The notes: a model not told the origin generated them from the sequence alone. Shown: positions 26,303 through 35,651, numbered from the stretch's first letter. The stretch is DNA of 64,000 bases from Alphaproteobacteria bacterium (GCA_024244705.1 JAAEOK010000050.1:61807-125806), one strand, 5' to 3'. Numbers and translations are program-made.

Positions 26303-27228
26303 CCGCTGCCCTCCCGGAGGCCGGCCCTGGGATCGTAGCGATGGGACTCGCGCCACGATTCGAAGAACGCCTCGAGTTCGGCATCGACCTTCCCGGGCAG
26401 GACGATTTTGAGCGCCACCAATTGGTCGCCGCGACGATCCGACTTGCGGTGCTTCACGCCTTTGCCCTTGAGCCGCAAGACCTGACCGCTGCTTGCTGCT
26501 TTTGGCACGGTCATACTGACTCGTCCGGCGATCGTCGGCACATCGATCTTGCCGCCGAGCACCGCCTCGTCGATCGTAATCGGCATCTCGACACGGATGT
26601 CGTCGCCGTCGCGCTTGAACACCGGATGGGTTCCGACCGCGACCTCGACCAACGCATCGCCCGGCGGACCGCCGCCGATTCCGGGCATGCCCTTGCCCTT
26701 GAGCCGCAGCACCTGGCCGGGCTCGACGCCGGCCGGGATGGTCAGGTCGAGGGAACCGCCGTCGGGCATGGCGATTCGTTTCTTGGCGCCGTTGACCGCC
26801 TCGAGGAAGTCGACCCGGAGCTGATAGTAGGCGTCGCCGCCGCGGAGTTTGATCGACCCATCCGCACCGCCCCGCCGGCCGCCGAACAGGTCGTCGAAGA
26901 TGCCGCCGGCGGCGCCGAGATCGTCAAAGCCCGACGACGAATAATACTGGCGTGCGTGGCCGGCGTCGGCGTAATCGCGGTAGTAGCGGTGCTCGGGACG
27001 CTCGGCGCCGGTTTCGTCGATCTCGCCGCGGTCGTACTGGGCGCGCTTTTCCGCATCCTTGAGCAAGCCATAGGCGGCGGACACCGCCTTGAACCGCTCC
27101 TCGGCTTCGGCGTCGCCGGGGTTCAGGTCCGGATGCAGCGACTTGGCCAGCTCGCGATAGGCCTTGCGGATATCGTCCTCGGTCGCATCGCGGCCGACAC
27201 CGAGGATTTCATAGAGGTCTTTCGCCAT
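26299..27228 (-). CDS. cbpA: DnaJ-like co-chaperone CbpA
   Basis: The product is 309 aa. Residues 3-70 are a J domain with the HPD triad (SLHPDLNPGD). A Gly/Phe-rich linker (~95-118) is followed by two C-terminal substrate-binding domains (LDLTIPAGVEPGQVLRLKGKG, then DVPTIAGRVSMTVPKAASSGQVLRLKGKG) and no zinc finger, as in CbpA rather than DnaJ. It stimulates DnaK in the cytoplasm. cbpM follows with overlap, the usual operon. Confidence 0.93.
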   Translation of the reverse strand: MAKDLYEILGVGRDATEDDIRKAYRELAKSLHPDLNPGDAEAEERFKAVSAAYGLLKDAEKRAQYDRGEIDETGAERPEHRYYRDYADAGHARQYYSSSGFDDLGAAGGIFDDLFGGRRGGADGSIKLRGGDAYYQLRVDFLEAVNGAKKRIAMPDGGSLDLTIPAGVEPGQVLRLKGKGMPGIGGGPPGDALVEVAVGTHPVFKRDGDDIRVEMPITIDEAVLGGKIDVPTIAGRVSMTVPKAASSGQVLRLKGKGVKHRKSDRRGDQLVALKIVLPGKVDAELEAFFESWRESHRYDPRAGLREGSG

Positions 27229-27326
27229 GCCGTGCCGATGCCGTGGTTACCGTTCGAATAGGGTCATGTTGCGTCCGACGATGCGGTCGGGATCCAGGAT
27301 AGCCGACCGGCCGGGGCGGGAAAATC

Positions 27327-27764
27327 CTAATCCGTTTTCTCCACCATGCGCGTCGCCGCCTGCGCGCCATCTGAAAACAGCAGCAGCAGGTCGTCCTCGA
27401 ATTCGAAGCGCTCGGCGGTCGCCAGCGACGCAACGAAACGCCGTTCCTGATCGTTTATGGGCGCCGCGCAGGCGCGCTTGGTAATGCCGACCGGCCCGAT
27501 CATCAGGCGGTCGCCGTCGGTCTCATAAGTCCCGAAGAAGGCGTTGCAGCCACCATTGCCGGTCAGCCGCTTCTCGTCCTCGAACCGAACGAAGGTTTCG
27601 ACATCGGCGAGGACCGGCTGGCCGTCGATGAATTCGGCCGTCCACGAAGTACCGATGAGATCGGCACCGTTCGTTTCGGCGACGCTCGGCGGCGCCTGGC
27701 CCTGACAGGCGGCAGCGAGCACAACGGTCAATCCGAGAACGGCCAGGCGGTGCGGTCGGCGCAT
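27327..27764 (-). CDS. META-domain (HslJ-like) lipoprotein
   Basis: The product is 145 aa. The signal peptide ends in a lipobox VLAAAC (Cys20), so it is a lipoprotein. The META domain shows IGTSWTAEFIDGQP, LTGNGGCNAFFGTYETDGDRLMIGPVGITKRAC and a conserved late-strand LLLLF. HslJ-type proteins help with envelope stress; a precise role is unknown. It is upstream of the cbpA-cbpM pair by 98 bp in the same direction. Confidence 0.88.
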   Translation of the reverse strand: MRRPHRLAVLGLTVVLAAACQGQAPPSVAETNGADLIGTSWTAEFIDGQPVLADVETFVRFEDEKRLTGNGGCNAFFGTYETDGDRLMIGPVGITKRACAAPINDQERRFVASLATAERFEFEDDLLLLFSDGAQAATRMVEKTD

Positions 27765-27985
27765 GTAAGCGAACCTCCCTCGGCGGCTTCGAAACGCGGC
27801 CCGGCCGTTGCCAACGAACCGGTCCGCCGGTCAGCATGCCATAACACCCCGAACCTCACCAACTGAAACGCAAGGAGGCGAAAAAGCGCACAAATCCGGG
27901 CGCAGGTCCAGGAAAAAAATTCCTTCCCTTTTTGCCGATTTGAGCGTATAAACACGGGCATGGTGACGATCCTGCATTCGCGCCC

Positions 27986-28012
27986 GCCCGCCAACTTCGC
28001 GGCGGGCTTTTT
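27986..28012 (+). terminator. intrinsic terminator
   Basis: Stem GCCCGCC (27986-27992) pairs with GGCGGGC (28001-28007), followed by TTTTT. The preceding bases hold a TATAAA box near 27947, so a very short transcript may end here. Confidence 0.7.
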
Positions 28013-28105
28013 CGTGGGCGCGTTCACCGGCCGGCGCGGGGTCCATACCCCGGCCTGCTGGACGGCGTCCTTCCGGCGGCGCATAGTTGCCGACGGCGGG
28101 TCTCG

Positions 28106-28495
28106 ATGGACACGAAACGGAGCGCGGGCGCCATGACGGCACGGTTGGGAATGATCGCTGGAAGTCTCGCCATCGTGATGGCGTCGCTGCCAGCCTGCGG
28201 CGGCGCGCCGGCGCCGACCAAGACCACCGACGGTGGCGACGGGTCGGAGACCGCCGGCGGCGATACCTTCACCTACACCTGCCTCGACAATTCGCAACTG
28301 ACGGTGACCTTCCACAAGGATCCGAGCCGCCTGGTCCTCGAATCGGCGGGACGGCAGACCGTACTGCCGCAAACGATCTCGGGATCGGGCGCGCGCTACA
28401 GCGACGAGCAGACGACGTTCTGGATCAAGGGCAGGGACGCGCTTTACGAAACCCAAGGCGGTGCCGTCGCCACCAACTGCTCGGTAGCGGAATAA
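28106..28495 (+). CDS. MliC/PliC-type lysozyme-inhibitor-like lipoprotein
   Basis: The product is 129 aa. A lipobox SLPAC near residue 31 predicts lipidation. The domain has FTYTCLDNSQLTVTFHKD, LPQTISGSGARYSDEQTTFWIKGRDALYE and a C-terminal Cys, matching MliC, with two Cys for one disulfide and the inhibitory SGSGARY loop. Members bind the active site of c-type lysozymes at the outer membrane or periplasm. It lies 59 bp before the terminase genes and in their direction, though it is an ordinary bacterial gene. Confidence 0.85.
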   Translation: MDTKRSAGAMTARLGMIAGSLAIVMASLPACGGAPAPTKTTDGGDGSETAGGDTFTYTCLDNSQLTVTFHKDPSRLVLESAGRQTVLPQTISGSGARYSDEQTTFWIKGRDALYETQGGAVATNCSVAE

Positions 28496-28553
28496 CCGCG
28501 ACGGATTTCGCCGCGCGCCGTCTCGGCGCGGCACCCAAAACTTTCAGAGCACC

Positions 28554-28823
28554 ATGACCCGGCGTTTACCGAACGACCGGCCGGGACGACCCGGCGAGTG
28601 GCTGGCCGACGATTTCGTTCGCGCGCTCCACGAGGACTTCCGCGACCACGGTGTCGCCGCCGTGCGCGCCCTGCGCGAGAAGGACCCTTCGACCTATGTG
28701 CGGGTCGTGGTCGCGGCGATGACCAAGGAACTGCGGCTCGACGTCGGCTTGTCGCTGGTCGACCTGCTGGCGGCGATGGCCGCGGAGAACGACAAGCCTG
28801 GCGGGCACGTGTCCGGGGCGTGA
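28554..28823 (+). CDS. small terminase-like protein
   Basis: The product is 89 aa, all helical, with FVRALHEDFRDHGVAAVRALREKDPSTYVRVVVAAMTKEL. The same pattern (a ...DF..HG...V...R...P..Y..VVA...PKEL) is found in small proteins directly upstream of phage terminase large subunits, and the large subunit follows by 19 bp. It probably recognises phage DNA for packaging. No distinct helix-turn-helix is visible at this length. Confidence 0.7.
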   Translation: MTRRLPNDRPGRPGEWLADDFVRALHEDFRDHGVAAVRALREKDPSTYVRVVVAAMTKELRLDVGLSLVDLLAAMAAENDKPGGHVSGA

Positions 28824-28842
28824 CGATTTTGGATAGGTCAGA

Positions 28843-30312
28843 ATGAGGGACGATCTCCGCGAACGAGCCGCGGGCAAGGCCGACCCAGCCATCCCCATGC
28901 CCGCGGCTCCGTTGAGCGCCGCGCTGGCGCGGCAGACATTGCGGCGGTGGCGCCGGGAGCCGGCGCGCTTCGTGACCGAGGTCTTCGACGTCGCGCCAGA
29001 GCCATGGCAGTTGGCGGCGCTCACCGCGATCGCCGACCACGACCGCCTCGCCATCCGGTCCGGGCACGGGGTCGGCAAGTCGGCGCTGCTGGCATGGCTG
29101 GTGTTGTGGTGGCTGACGACGCGCTATCCGGCCAAGGTGCCGTGCACGGCGCCGAGCGGCCACCAGCTCCAGGACGTGCTGTGGGGCGAGATCGGATGCT
29201 GGGCTCGCCGCATGCCGGAACCGTTGCGCGCCCATTTCGACATCAAGCGCGACCGCGTCGACCTCGCCGATGGCGGCCAGTCTTTTGCCGTCGCCCGCAC
29301 CGCGCGCAAGGAACATCCCGAGGCGTTCCAGGGCTTCCATGCCGATCACCTGCTGTTCGTCGTCGACGAGGCGTCGGGCGTTGCCGATCCGATCTTCGAG
29401 GCCGGGCAGGGGGCGATGTCAACCGCCGGCGCCAAGACGGTGATGGCCGGCAACCCGACGCGGAACAGCGGCTACTTCCACGACGCCTTCCACGGCCTGC
29501 GCCATTTGTGGGTGACGATGAAGGTGGGCTGCGCCGATTCGCGCCTGGTCGACCCGGCCTATATCGCCGAGGTCGCCGACAAGTACGGCGCCGAGAGCAA
29601 TGTCTACCGAGTGCGCGTGTTGGGCGAGTTTCCGCGCTCGGAGGACGATGTCGTGATCCCGCTGCATCTGGTCGAAGAGGCGGTGAAACGCGACGTCGAG
29701 GGCTTCGGCCCCGTCGCCTGGGGCCTCGACGTGGCCCGCTTCGGCAGCGACCGCAGTGCCTTGTGCAAGCGTCACGGCAACCAAGTGCCGGACCCGATCC
29801 GCGCCTGGCGGCAGAAGGATACGATGCAGGTCGCCGGGCTGGTGGCCGCGGAGTTCCGTGAGACACGGCCGGCGGAACGGCCGGCGCGCATCGTCGTCGA
29901 CGCCATCGGGCTCGGCGCCGGGGTCGCCGACCGGTTGCGCGAACTTGGCCTGCCGGCGGTGGCGTTGAACGTCGCCGAAGCGGCGGCGGAGGGCGAACGC
30001 TACCAGCGGCTGCGCGACGAACTGTGGTTCCGCGCCCGCGACTGGTTCCAGCGCCGCGAGTGCCGATTGGCCGCCGACCCGGCGCTGATCGGCGAGCTCA
30101 GCCGGGTCCGATACGCGATCACCTCGAGCGGCCGCATCAAGGTCGAAAGCAAGGACGAGATGAAGCGGCGCGGGATGGCGTCGCCGGACCTCGCCGACGC
30201 CTTCGTGCTGACCTTTGCCGGCGGCGGCAACGCCCGGTTGGCGGCGACGCCGGCCTATGCCGACGCCGCCTACGACCCGTTCGACGGCCCGCCCGCCGCC
30301 GACGATTTCTGA
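28843..30312 (+). CDS. terL: phage terminase large subunit
   Basis: The product is 489 aa. The N-terminal ATPase motor has Walker A SGHGVGKSA (~70-78) and Walker B LLFVVDEAS (~175), then a coupling motif MAGNPTRNSG. The C-terminal RNase H-type nuclease shows GLDVARFGSDRSA (first acidic), IVVDAIGLG and a late Asp in DLADAFVLTF. It pumps DNA into the prohead and cuts concatemers. High GC like the chromosome, intact, and followed by small virion genes. Confidence 0.94.
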   Translation: MRDDLRERAAGKADPAIPMPAAPLSAALARQTLRRWRREPARFVTEVFDVAPEPWQLAALTAIADHDRLAIRSGHGVGKSALLAWLVLWWLTTRYPAKVPCTAPSGHQLQDVLWGEIGCWARRMPEPLRAHFDIKRDRVDLADGGQSFAVARTARKEHPEAFQGFHADHLLFVVDEASGVADPIFEAGQGAMSTAGAKTVMAGNPTRNSGYFHDAFHGLRHLWVTMKVGCADSRLVDPAYIAEVADKYGAESNVYRVRVLGEFPRSEDDVVIPLHLVEEAVKRDVEGFGPVAWGLDVARFGSDRSALCKRHGNQVPDPIRAWRQKDTMQVAGLVAAEFRETRPAERPARIVVDAIGLGAGVADRLRELGLPAVALNVAEAAAEGERYQRLRDELWFRARDWFQRRECRLAADPALIGELSRVRYAITSSGRIKVESKDEMKRRGMASPDLADAFVLTFAGGGNARLAATPAYADAAYDPFDGPPAADDF

Positions 30313-30366
30313 CCGGCGTCCGGCTGCCAGAGGCCGCGCCGCGATCACCCGACAGGAGAGACCAGA

Positions 30367-30552
30367 ATGGGATTTCTGTTTCCGAAACCGCCGCCGCCGC
30401 CCGCGAAGGACGATGTCGAGGTCCAGGACGCCGCATTGAAGGAACGCCGCCGCCGGCTGCTCGCCGCCGGGCGCGCAAGCACCCGCCTGACCGGCGGCCA
30501 GGGCGTCACCGGCGCCGCGCCAAGCGCGGCCAAGCGCCTATTGGGAGAATGA
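30367..30552 (+). CDS. small phage virion-associated protein
   Basis: The product is 61 aa: MGFLF, a proline run (KPPPPPA), then RRRRLLAAGRASTRLTGGQG. The GRxSTxLTGG segment recurs in many small phage proteins near the terminase or portal. Role unknown; AGGAGAG precedes the ATG by 7 bp and the stop is 1 bp from the next gene. Confidence 0.75.
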   Translation: MGFLFPKPPPPPAKDDVEVQDAALKERRRRLLAAGRASTRLTGGQGVTGAAPSAAKRLLGE

Positions 30553-30553
30553 G

Positions 30554-30859
30554 ATGGCAAACCTCTATATTCGCGAATACGCCTATCTGGCCCGGGACGA
30601 GAACGGCGGCCTGGCGCAGATCGGTTCCGAACCGGCCCAAGCCGGGCAATCGGTATCGTTCACGACGAGCAGCCAGTCGGCCGCGTTCCAGGCCGATACG
30701 CGGTTCATCCGGATCATCGCCGACGCCGACGCCTATCTCGATTTCGGCGCCAGCCCGACCGCAGCGGTGGCCGACGGGCTCCTGGTCAAGGCCAACGAAG
30801 CCGAGTATTTCGGCGTCGTGCCCGGCCACAAGGTCGCGGCCTACGACGGCACAAGCTGA
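30554..30859 (+). CDS. phage structural protein, decoration-like
   Basis: The product is 101 aa, beta-rich: LYIREYAYLARDENGG, then SVSFTTSSQSAAFQADTRFIRIIADADAYLDFG, a pattern seen in small head or fibre proteins of tailed phages. It has no catalytic motif. It ends with a 1-bp overlap with the next gene (TGATG), so they are coupled. Confidence 0.65.
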   Translation: MANLYIREYAYLARDENGGLAQIGSEPAQAGQSVSFTTSSQSAAFQADTRFIRIIADADAYLDFGASPTAAVADGLLVKANEAEYFGVVPGHKVAAYDGTS

Positions 30860-31641
30860 TGATCGGCGGCCGATGTTTGGGGCTGCTTGGTGCGAAAGGT
30901 GGTGGGAGTGGAGGGGGTGGGTCGGCCTTTAACCCAGACAATATCGCTTCACTGGTAGGCTGGTATGAGAGCGGCGTTTCGACGCTGACCGATGCCGGCG
31001 GCGGCAAGTGCTCCGAGATAAGTGACGAAAGTACGAGTGGGATCGGAAATCTTGTTCAGACGGTGGATGCCGATCGGCCGCTTATCGTTAGTGACGTGCA
31101 GAATGGCCGGCCAGGTTTGAGGTTTGATGGTCTTGGGGACCACCTCAAGAAAGCATCCGTGACAGGTACGGGCATATTCAATGCCAACACCTTCCACTTC
31201 TTCATTGTCATCAAGAAGCTGAGCGTTCAGTTCAATCAAAACCTCATCGTATGGGGGAGTTCGAGTACAGACCGCATTTTCATCTCTCCTGGCGACGGCG
31301 GGACCATCTATTTCGATTATGGCTCCGCCTTTGCCGCTCGTTTATCCACCGCCATTCCAGGGTCCGGTTGGAATGATGCATGGATAGCCTGGGAGGGCTA
31401 CCGTGACGGCGGGACCATGCTGATGAACCACAATGGATCATTGTTGGCGTCGGACACGGGGAATACCGGCAATCTAACAGCCTCGAACACAAAAGATTTT
31501 CGACTAGGAGAGCATTACACCGGAACTTTTGATTTCGAAGGCGATTTTGGCGCGGCACTCTTGTTCAACGAGGTCTTGGCTGGTGACGACCTGACCAACG
31601 TGCGGACATATCTCAGCGACAATTGGGGGGTGACGTTCTAG
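30859..31641 (+). CDS. LamG/concanavalin-like fibre or adhesin protein
   Basis: The product is 260 aa. A Gly-rich start (GGGSGGGGSAFNPDN) leads into a beta-sandwich typical of phage receptor-binding proteins: VGWYESGVSTLTDAGGGKC, RPGLRFDGLGDHLKKA, FHFFIVIK, WEGYRDGGTMLMNHNG and LFNEVLAGDDLTNVRTYLSDNWGV. The last segment resembles the C-terminal motif of LamG-like tail proteins. GC is lower than neighbours, a sign of transfer. It probably binds host surface glycan. Confidence 0.72.
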   Translation: MIGGRCLGLLGAKGGGSGGGGSAFNPDNIASLVGWYESGVSTLTDAGGGKCSEISDESTSGIGNLVQTVDADRPLIVSDVQNGRPGLRFDGLGDHLKKASVTGTGIFNANTFHFFIVIKKLSVQFNQNLIVWGSSSTDRIFISPGDGGTIYFDYGSAFAARLSTAIPGSGWNDAWIAWEGYRDGGTMLMNHNGSLLASDTGNTGNLTASNTKDFRLGEHYTGTFDFEGDFGAALLFNEVLAGDDLTNVRTYLSDNWGVTF

Positions 31642-31677
31642 CTTTTGGCTTGGAGGCTCTAGCTGTAATCTCTGCCG

Positions 31678-32448
31678 GTGGAGAACCCCAAGATCACATG
31701 GCTGGCGTCGTTTCCTCGATCGGGGAACACATGGTTGAGGTTCTTGCTGTGCCATATTTTGACGGGCAAGGCCGAACCGTCGTCTCACGTTGAGCAAGCG
31801 ATACCGGATATCCACTTGGTACGGGATGTGGCCCTTTCGAAGAGTCGCCCCAACTTAGTCAAGTCGCATTTCAGGCTTTCTGCCTCAATGCCGCTGTTGG
31901 GTTGCACGGAACGGGCTGTCGTGTTGGTTAGGCACCCGCTTGACGTTGTGATGTCCACCGCTCGCTTGTTTTGCAGACGAAGCGGCGGCGAGCTTTCGCA
32001 TTATGAAACCAAATTCTTGCGGTCCTTTGTCGAAAGCGGAACGCCATATTCTGGGCCTGAATGGCAAGGCTTTGGTTCATGGGCGGAGCATCCAACAACG
32101 TGGCTTGACCAATCTCAGTTTCCGACCCGAGTAATCCGCTACGAGGATCTACGAAACGACACGGCGAAAGTCGTGGAATCGGTATGCCAGTTCATGAGGG
32201 TGGCCGTCTCACCCGATAGGATCGATCATGCTATCGTCGATTGTTCGGCTGAGAAAATGTCTAAGATTGAAGACCGAGAAACAGAACTCGGAGCGAGAGG
32301 AATATTTACCAGAGGTCGCGCAGAAGACACGCAGCTTAAGTTTGTTGGTGGCGGCGCGGACTGGCGCGACCATGTGACCGACGAACAGCGCGCGACTATC
32401 CGCGACAAGTATGGCGCTCAAATGGCTCGGTTCGGCTACGAGGTTTAA
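31678..32448 (+). CDS. sulfotransferase
   Basis: The product is 256 aa from GTG 31678. The PAPS 5'-phosphate loop is FPRSGNTWLRFLL (~13-25) and the 3'-phosphate motif VVLVRHPLDVVMSTARLF; LTRVIRYEDL-type strand (TRVIRYEDLRNDT) follows. It transfers sulfate from PAPS to a glycan or alcohol. GC is visibly lower than flanking phage genes, so it is a recent acquisition. It heads a run of glycan-modifying genes inside the packaging module. Confidence 0.88.
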   Translation: MENPKITWLASFPRSGNTWLRFLLCHILTGKAEPSSHVEQAIPDIHLVRDVALSKSRPNLVKSHFRLSASMPLLGCTERAVVLVRHPLDVVMSTARLFCRRSGGELSHYETKFLRSFVESGTPYSGPEWQGFGSWAEHPTTWLDQSQFPTRVIRYEDLRNDTAKVVESVCQFMRVAVSPDRIDHAIVDCSAEKMSKIEDRETELGARGIFTRGRAEDTQLKFVGGGADWRDHVTDEQRATIRDKYGAQMARFGYEV

Positions 32449-32592
32449 AGCCCGCGCCACGGGTAAATCAGGATAGCGAAATCGCGGGTGATGCCCAATC
32501 GAGGGAACTAGCTCTACACTCACGGAAATCGGTAAGTTAACCGATGCCGCAACATCCCCTAGCGGTTAGTCCGATCAATTCGTGAGGACGGC

Positions 32593-33291
32593 TTGGCGTT
32601 GGTTGAGAGACTTTCCAATTTCGATAGGCCGGTATTTATCGTTGGCGTGCCAAGGTCGGGAACGTCGATGGTGGCGAGAGCGCTACAGGCGTGTGGACTA
32701 TGGCTCGGGCGGGTCGCGCCGGCCACGCCCGACAATCGACTGGGCTTTTTCGAGAATGAGTCGCTCAGGGAGATCAACAAGGAAATCTTGGCGGCGCTTG
32801 GGACTCATCGGCTCGGCGTCCGCAGCATGCCGGCCCTCAAAGGCCAAGAAGCTCGATACGCACAAATCGGTGAATTGAAAGCACGTTGCCAGGAATCAAT
32901 TGAGGGCGACGGCTACAAGGGCGAGGTGTGGGGCTTCAAGGACCCGAAAATGTCTTTGATATGGCCTATCTGGCGCGAGGCGTTCCCCGACGCATTGTGG
33001 GTCATTGTTAAGAGACCTAGCGAAGCGGTGATTCGTTCTTGCGCAAGATCTGAATTCCTTAAGCAATATGGTTTCGGTCATGAGGACTGGACGAAATTCG
33101 TGGGGGCGTGTCTGTCCAGGATCGCGGCCCTTGAGCGATGCGGGGTGCCGTACCTCGGTGCCAATGCGGATGAAATAGCGACAGGCAACCTGACTGCTCT
33201 TGAGACGATAGTCTGTTCGATCCCTGGATTGGATTGGAATGAGGCAGCAGTGCGAGCGTCAATTTCCACGAATATTTGGACTCGGTCATAA
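32593..33291 (+). CDS. sulfotransferase-like P-loop protein
   Basis: The product is 232 aa from TTG 32593. A PAPS loop VGVPRSGTSMVARALQACG (~20-38) is clear; LGFFENESLREINKEIL, FKDPKMSLIWPIW and ALWVIVKRPSEAVIRSC (3'-phosphate region) match bacterial sulfotransferase family proteins. Lower GC as in its neighbour. There is a 144-bp gap before it with no gene. Substrate unknown. Confidence 0.8.
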   Translation: MALVERLSNFDRPVFIVGVPRSGTSMVARALQACGLWLGRVAPATPDNRLGFFENESLREINKEILAALGTHRLGVRSMPALKGQEARYAQIGELKARCQESIEGDGYKGEVWGFKDPKMSLIWPIWREAFPDALWVIVKRPSEAVIRSCARSEFLKQYGFGHEDWTKFVGACLSRIAALERCGVPYLGANADEIATGNLTALETIVCSIPGLDWNEAAVRASISTNIWTRS

Positions 33292-33445
33292 TCCACTCTC
33301 GAACCGAGCGAGGTGGGAGCCGCCGAAAGAAGCGGTTCGGCTACAAGGTCTGAGCCCGACGCGACCATCGGCGGCACCGACGCGCCACGGCGGAACTGCC
33401 CGCCGCCCCCTTTCCGGTCCCACGCTCGGCCTATAAGCTCGGGTG

Positions 33446-34249
33446 ATGACGACGTTCGAACCCGGCGCCCCGGCAGTGGCGCGCAACCCGGTAGCCACGG
33501 AGACCCTTCACGCCCAGGTGCGCGCGGCGGCGGCGCGCGACTTGCCGCAGATCGGGTTGCAGCCGGCGCACGGCGACACGATGGCGATCGTCGGCGGCGG
33601 TCCGTCGCTCAGACAAACCGACATATTGAGCGACCTCAAGATGCGGCCGGCCCGCATCCTGGCGCTCAACGGCGCCCATGACTTTCTGATCGGCCGCGGC
33701 ATCGTGCCGTGGGGCCTGCTCGTCTACGACCCGCGGGCGGACGTGAAAAAATTCGTCGAGAAACCGCGCGACAACATCGTCTATTTCATCGCCTCTCAAT
33801 GCCACGGCGGCGTCTTCGAGGCCCTGGCGGGCCGGAACGTGGTGCTGTGGCATGCGCGGGTGGCGGCCGACGGGGAAGACCTTCTGCGCGACATCTATGG
33901 GCCGGACGGCAAGTGGTGCCTGGTCGCCGGCGGCACGACGGTCGGCACCCGTGCGATCTACGTCGGCATGGCGTTGGGCTTCAGAAGGTTTCACCTCTAT
34001 GGGCTCGACGGCTGTATCAGCGAGGACGGGGCGTCTCATGCCTATGACCAGAGTCTGCGGTCCGACGCGGCCGAAGAGCGCATGACCGTGACCGTGGGCG
34101 GGCGGGATTTCATCGTCTCACGGTGGATGAGGCAGCAAGCCCTCGATTTCGTCGAGTTGTTGCAAGCGCACGGCGACACCATCGACATCACCATCCACGG
34201 CGGCGGCCTGCTGGCCGCGCTGCTCGAGCGCCATCGCGAGAGCCATTGA
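33446..34249 (+). CDS. DUF115 (MptE-like) protein
   Basis: The product is 267 aa from ATG 33446 (GTG 33443 is an alternative). The core AIVGGGPSLRQTDI, ILALNGAHDFLIGRGIVPWGLLVYDPR and GTRAIYVGMALGFRRFHLYGLDG matches DUF115 proteins, related to pterin diphosphokinase MptE and found in motility and glycan gene clusters and in phages. Nucleotide-sugar handling is plausible. It sits between the sulfotransferases and a fucosyltransferase-like gene. Confidence 0.82.
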   Translation: MTTFEPGAPAVARNPVATETLHAQVRAAAARDLPQIGLQPAHGDTMAIVGGGPSLRQTDILSDLKMRPARILALNGAHDFLIGRGIVPWGLLVYDPRADVKKFVEKPRDNIVYFIASQCHGGVFEALAGRNVVLWHARVAADGEDLLRDIYGPDGKWCLVAGGTTVGTRAIYVGMALGFRRFHLYGLDGCISEDGASHAYDQSLRSDAAEERMTVTVGGRDFIVSRWMRQQALDFVELLQAHGDTIDITIHGGGLLAALLERHRESH

Positions 34250-34266
34250 CAGGCTGCGATTCGATC

Positions 34267-35586
34267 ATGCCGCCGCAGCCCGTCACCATCCGTTACCGCG
34301 TCCGGAACTACGAGAACGCCGACGAAGCGTGGCAGTCGGCGAAGCTTCTCTTCGACAAGGGGAATCTGGCAGCCGCCGACATGCTGTGCCGGCGGGCCAT
34401 AGAATTGGCGCCCGAGAACGGCGCGGCATACGCGCTCCTCGGGACGGTGGCGCGAGACGTGGGGGCACTGGAAAAAGCGGTGTCCTACTACGAGCGCGCG
34501 CTCGCGCTTGGCGCGGACGCTCCTTCGACCGCCCGCGACCTGGAAGCGGTTCGCGCTCGGCGTGCCACGCGTACCCAACATGGACACGTCATCGGCGAGA
34601 AGACCAAATACCTCGTCATCAAATCCTGGGGCCACGGGTTCTGGTCGGATGTCGCCAACGTCCTGGGAAACCTTCTTCTCTGTGAGATGACCGGTCGCGT
34701 GCCGGTTGTTGATTGGGGTGACGGGTGCCGGTACAGCGACCGACCGGATGTTGACGGCTTCGGCAAATTCTTCGAGCGCCCATCGCCGACGAGCCTGGAT
34801 GACGTCCTACGCAAAACCAAGCGGCCCTACTTCCCGGCCAAGTGGACGGCGGAGACCATTCGCAAAGGCGACGTCAATCGACTGACGGGGCCCGGATCCC
34901 GAATGGCGGGTATTTATCTCCTGAACCGCGCCGAGCAGGTCGCGGTCAGCGATTTCTACATCAGTGTTGCCGAGCTCTTGCCGTGGCTGCCGGCGTCGCA
35001 CCCATATTCGGGAATGGGCGCCGATGCCGCCCTGCGCGCGTTGATACGCCGCAACCTCAGGCCGCGCCGTCAGGTCATCGACGCGGTCGAAAGGTTTCGC
35101 CGCGAACATCTCGACAAACCCTTCGTCGCGGTTCACCTGCGTGGAACCGACAAGATCAAGGAATTCAATGACTTGAGCCAAGCGACGGCGGTGATGTTCG
35201 CGGTCATCGACGATTTGATGTCGCGCCGGCCGTTCGGGCTTTTCGTCATGACCGACGACGTTCGGTTGCTCGAACGCGCGAACGACCGCTACGGCGCGCG
35301 CGTGGTTTCGACCGCCAGCGCACGGGCCGGCGGGGATATCGGGCTGCATTTCGCCAAGACCGCGGACCCGGTTCGCCTCGGCGAAGAGGTCATGGTCGAT
35401 ACCTATCTCGCACTTCATGCCGAGCACTTCGTCGGCCTCGCCGCGTCGGGGCCGTCGATGTTCGTGTCGCTGCTCCGAGAGTGGCAAGTCGGGAGGCTGC
35501 ATCTGGTTGGCCGCAACACCTACGAATCGCCGAACCTGTTCCTTCATCTCGATCCGGCCGTAGCGCCCGACGCCGACCCAGCCTAA
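34267..35586 (+). CDS. TPR plus GT23-like fucosyltransferase-family protein
   Basis: The product is 439 aa from ATG 34267, 17 bp after the previous stop. Residues 15-85 hold two TPRs (ADMLCRRAIELAPENGAAYALLGTVARDVG). From ~105 the sequence (KYLVIKSWGHGFWSDVANVLGNLLLCEMTGRVPVVDW) and the motif VAVHLRGTDKIKEF match the FUT8/NodZ alpha-1,6-fucosyltransferase fold, where HxRxTDK binds GDP-fucose. It probably decorates a surface glycan. It belongs to the glycan-modifying run between terL and portal. Confidence 0.82.
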   Translation: MPPQPVTIRYRVRNYENADEAWQSAKLLFDKGNLAAADMLCRRAIELAPENGAAYALLGTVARDVGALEKAVSYYERALALGADAPSTARDLEAVRARRATRTQHGHVIGEKTKYLVIKSWGHGFWSDVANVLGNLLLCEMTGRVPVVDWGDGCRYSDRPDVDGFGKFFERPSPTSLDDVLRKTKRPYFPAKWTAETIRKGDVNRLTGPGSRMAGIYLLNRAEQVAVSDFYISVAELLPWLPASHPYSGMGADAALRALIRRNLRPRRQVIDAVERFRREHLDKPFVAVHLRGTDKIKEFNDLSQATAVMFAVIDDLMSRRPFGLFVMTDDVRLLERANDRYGARVVSTASARAGGDIGLHFAKTADPVRLGEEVMVDTYLALHAEHFVGLAASGPSMFVSLLREWQVGRLHLVGRNTYESPNLFLHLDPAVAPDADPA

Positions 35587-35651
35587 TCGACCGCACTCCC
35601 GAATCAGGCCATCGGGCACGGTCGCCCGTCGATCACCAAGTGGATGGATTC

